Shown piece after piece: positions 15,062 through 16,595 of a DNA stretch of 16,595 nt. Below the pieces are notes generated by a model that did not search any database, was not told where the DNA came from, and saw only the letters and a list, made by a program, of their open reading frames with translations. Location: the NCBI GenBank assembly GCA_964408955.1, contig CAYPBK010000051.1, positions 1 to 16,595 of the forward strand, written 5' to 3'. The translations under genes and the position numbers were made by a program. The DNA is from JAAYKT01 sp964408955 (GTDB taxonomy: Bacteria > Bacillota > Clostridia > Lutisporales > Lutisporaceae). Each line of letters begins with the position of its first letter. Positions within the stretch are counted from its first letter, which is position 1.

Positions 15062-15095
15062 TTTTGGTTGTTCGAGCCAAAGTTTTCTTTTTTTT
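15062..15095 (+). terminator. Rho-independent terminator after recN
   Basis: TTTTGGTT (15062-15069) pairs with AGCCAAAG (15075-15082), including two G-U pairs, around a five-base GTTCG loop. A run of T broken by one C follows at 15083-15095. This ends the nadK-argR-recN unit, so spoIVB must have its own promoter in the roughly 90 bases that follow. Confidence 0.75.
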
Positions 15096-15168
15096 ATGTC
15101 ATAATTTAATTGAATAATGGGACTTCAAAAAAGGAAAATTAAAAATAGAAATAAAAAATGAAGGATGA

Positions 15169-15191
15169 ACTCTTCTGGGGAACAGGAGAGT
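15169..15191 (+). promoter_or_regulatory. Hairpin masking the spoIVB ribosome binding site
   Basis: ACTCTTCTG (15169-15177) pairs with CAGGAGAGT (15183-15191) over nine bases with one G-U pair, closing a GGGAA loop. The SD sequence AGGAG (15184-15188) lies wholly in the right arm, as do the first two bases of the GTG at 15190. In RNA this would hide the ribosome binding site. The fold is seen in the sequence; a regulatory role is inference. Confidence 0.55.
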
Positions 15192-15198
15192 GAAGTTA

Positions 15199-16503
15199 TT
15201 GGATTTAACGAATAGAAAAAATGTGTTTAGATTCACATTATCTTTTTTTATAATAATTATACTGCTTTTATTTTTTACCATATTGGCGAGTTTTCCGGAA
15301 GAAATTAATATGATACAAGGAGAGAAACAGAAGTTCCTAAGCAATATAATAATAAATATCAAATTAGAAAATGATCAAAAAAGTATAGAAGCCAAGTCAG
15401 CAAGTTTTTTATCACCCTATACTTTTTTAAATGCCCAAACAATAGGTACTATAAAAGGAAATATAAAGCTTTTTAGCTTTCTGCCAATTAAAGAAATAGT
15501 TGTAAACATATTGCCGGATTTAATGGTAGTGCCATCAGGAGAATCAATAGGTGTTAAAATAAAATCAAAAGGCGTCATGATAGTAGGGCTATCTTCTATA
15601 ACTAATCTAAATGGTAAAAAGACATGTCCTGCTGCTGACTCCGGTTTTAGTGTAGGAGATAAAATTTTAAAAATAGATGGTAAAGCCATAGATAATGAAT
15701 CTGATATTGTGGAAATAATAAACAGCAATAAAAGTAAAAGCAAAAAGTATAAGGTTTTAGTAGAGAGAGATAAAAAAACATTAGAATTATTTATAAGCCC
15801 CGTAAAAAGCATTGAGGATAAATTATTTAAACTGGGTTTATGGGTCAGAAGCAATATTGCCGGGGTTGGAACAATGACATTTTATGAGCCCGAAAGCGGG
15901 CAATTTGCGGCTCTGGGTCACGGAATCACAGATGTAGAATCAGGAATATTGATAGATATTGATAATGGCAAAATATTAAAATCCAAGGTGGTAAGCATAC
16001 AAAAAGCGAAGAAGTCTTCGCCTGGGGAAATCATAGGGATATTTAACGAAAATAACGGTATTTATGGGACTATAGAAAAGAATACGCCTTATGGAATATA
16101 TGGTTCCATTGAACCCGGGAGAATGAACAAAAATGGCAGGTTTTTACCTATAGGATTAGGTTCTCATGTTAAGGAAGGCCCTGCTAAAATATTGACTACT
16201 ATAGAAAATAATAAAATAGAGGAATTTGATATCGAAATTCAAAAAGTATTTAAACAAAATTATGCGGATTCAAAAAGTATGATTATAAAAATAACAGATG
16301 AAAAATTGATAGAAAAGACAGGAGGAATAGTTCAAGGCATGTCTGGCAGCCCAATAATCCAAAACGGAAGACTTGTAGGCTCTGTTACACACGTTTTGGT
16401 TAACGACCCTATGAGAGGTTACGGGATATTCGTAGAATGGATGCTTAACGAAACAGGTATCAGAAGTGCCGCAGAACATAATAAGCTTGTCGTAGGTCAA
16501 TAA
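15199..16503 (+). CDS. spoIVB: SpoIVB serine peptidase (S55 family)
   Basis: Forespore protease secreted into the intermembrane space, where it cleaves SpoIVFA and so starts SpoIVFB processing of pro-sigma-K. The 434-residue product has one N-terminal membrane anchor (about residues 8-32). A PDZ domain spans about 110-200 and includes SGFSVGDKILKIDGKAI. The S55 peptidase domain has His241 in ALGHGITDVESG and Ser382 in GIVQGMSGSPI, followed by VTHVLVNDPMRGYGIFVEWM. Asp367 is a candidate third catalytic residue. The start is uncertain: TTG 15199 is preferred because AGGAG (15184-15188) is 10 bases upstream, while GTG 15190 almost touches it. The gene stands alone between two terminators; spo0A is expected downstream but lies beyond the window. 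Confidence 0.95.
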   Translation: MDLTNRKNVFRFTLSFFIIIILLLFFTILASFPEEINMIQGEKQKFLSNIIINIKLENDQKSIEAKSASFLSPYTFLNAQTIGTIKGNIKLFSFLPIKEIVVNILPDLMVVPSGESIGVKIKSKGVMIVGLSSITNLNGKKTCPAADSGFSVGDKILKIDGKAIDNESDIVEIINSNKSKSKKYKVLVERDKKTLELFISPVKSIEDKLFKLGLWVRSNIAGVGTMTFYEPESGQFAALGHGITDVESGILIDIDNGKILKSKVVSIQKAKKSSPGEIIGIFNENNGIYGTIEKNTPYGIYGSIEPGRMNKNGRFLPIGLGSHVKEGPAKILTTIENNKIEEFDIEIQKVFKQNYADSKSMIIKITDEKLIEKTGGIVQGMSGSPIIQNGRLVGSVTHVLVNDPMRGYGIFVEWMLNETGIRSAAEHNKLVVGQ

Positions 16504-16516
16504 GAACTATCTTGTT

Positions 16517-16546
16517 AACCGGTTGGAAAAACTCCATCCGGTTTTT
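16517..16546 (+). terminator. Rho-independent terminator after spoIVB
   Basis: AACCGG (16517-16522) pairs with CCGGTT (16538-16543). After a T-T mismatch, TGG (16524-16526) pairs with CCA (16534-16536) around an AAAAACT loop. The T run at 16542-16546 follows directly. It closes the spoIVB transcript and is the landing site of the intron that begins at 16550. Confidence 0.85.
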
Positions 16547-16549
16547 ATT

Positions 16550-16595
16550 GTGTGCCAGGCATGGCACTTAACTTGGCGATGAAAGTTCGCTATGG
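16550..16595 (+). mobile_element. Group II intron (IIC-like), 5' end only
   Basis: GTGTGCCAGGCATGGCAC opens with the group II 5' splice-site consensus GTGYG. It closely resembles the start of class C introns such as that of Oceanobacillus iheyensis (GTGTGCC, then GGCATGG) as I recall it. GTGCC and GGCAC form the first small stem. The intron begins six bases after the spoIVB terminator stem, which is the typical class C target position, and lies in the same orientation as the gene. The remaining intron sequence is beyond the window end. Confidence 0.78.

Noticed and set aside
15096..15141. Sigma-G type promoter for spoIVB
   Set aside because: GAATA at 15112-15116 fits a sigma-G -35, but the sequence 18 bases on (AAAATTA) matches the -10 at only about four of seven positions. 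CATAATT at 15100 has no partner -35. A forespore promoter is expected here but I cannot place it.
15417..15854. 145-codon minus-strand frame opposite the spoIVB PDZ region
   Set aside because: Overlaps the PDZ domain of spoIVB, which is clearly coding on the + strand; no start signal or recognisable protein.
1..16595. CRISPR array, toxin-antitoxin pair, phage or defence system
   Set aside because: No regularly spaced repeats and no such protein motifs were seen. All long + frames are explained by conserved sporulation or housekeeping genes.

Overview
The window is an AT-rich chromosomal segment from an endospore-forming member of the Firmicutes, most likely class Clostridia. The evidence is a complete spoIIIAA-AH operon and spoIVB, arranged around the clostridial order Asp23 - nusB - xseAB - ispA - PAP2-like - dxs - tlyA - nadK - argR - recN - spoIVB. 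All 20 genes read on the + strand and none is broken. The minus strand shows only shadow frames. The species cannot be named from this sequence.

Layout. (1) Positions 1-53 are the 3' end of a group II (IIC-like) intron, followed by a T-rich leader and a good sigma-E type promoter. (2) 210-5312 is the eight-gene spoIIIA operon, which encodes the mother-cell half of the engulfment-stage channel, with a candidate second sigma-E promoter inside spoIIIAF. (3) 5319-5814 is an Asp23/YqhY-type gene with its own extended -10 promoter and terminator. (4) 5882-11904 is a housekeeping run: nusB, exonuclease VII (xseA, xseB), then isoprenoid supply (ispA, a PAP2-like phosphatase, dxs) and the rRNA methylase gene tlyA, closely packed and partly overlapping. 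(5) 11992-15036 is nadK, argR and recN, closed by a terminator. (6) 15199-16503 is spoIVB, the signalling protease that triggers pro-sigma-K processing; its Shine-Dalgarno (SD) sequence sits inside a predicted hairpin. A strong terminator follows. (7) From 16550 to the window end is the 5' end of another group IIC-like intron, placed just after the spoIVB terminator.

How the genes work together. The sporulation genes at the two ends act at successive steps: SpoIIIA supports late forespore sigma-G activity, and SpoIVB, made in the forespore, signals back to activate sigma-K in the mother cell. The middle block covers transcription antitermination, DNA repair, the isoprenoid/undecaprenyl precursor route, NADP supply and arginine regulation.

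The most notable non-routine signals are the two intron ends that bound the window in the same orientation, the SD-masking hairpin ahead of spoIVB, and the probable sigma-E promoters. I found no CRISPR array, toxin-antitoxin pair, phage gene or clearly novel multi-gene system. The coding content is conventional.
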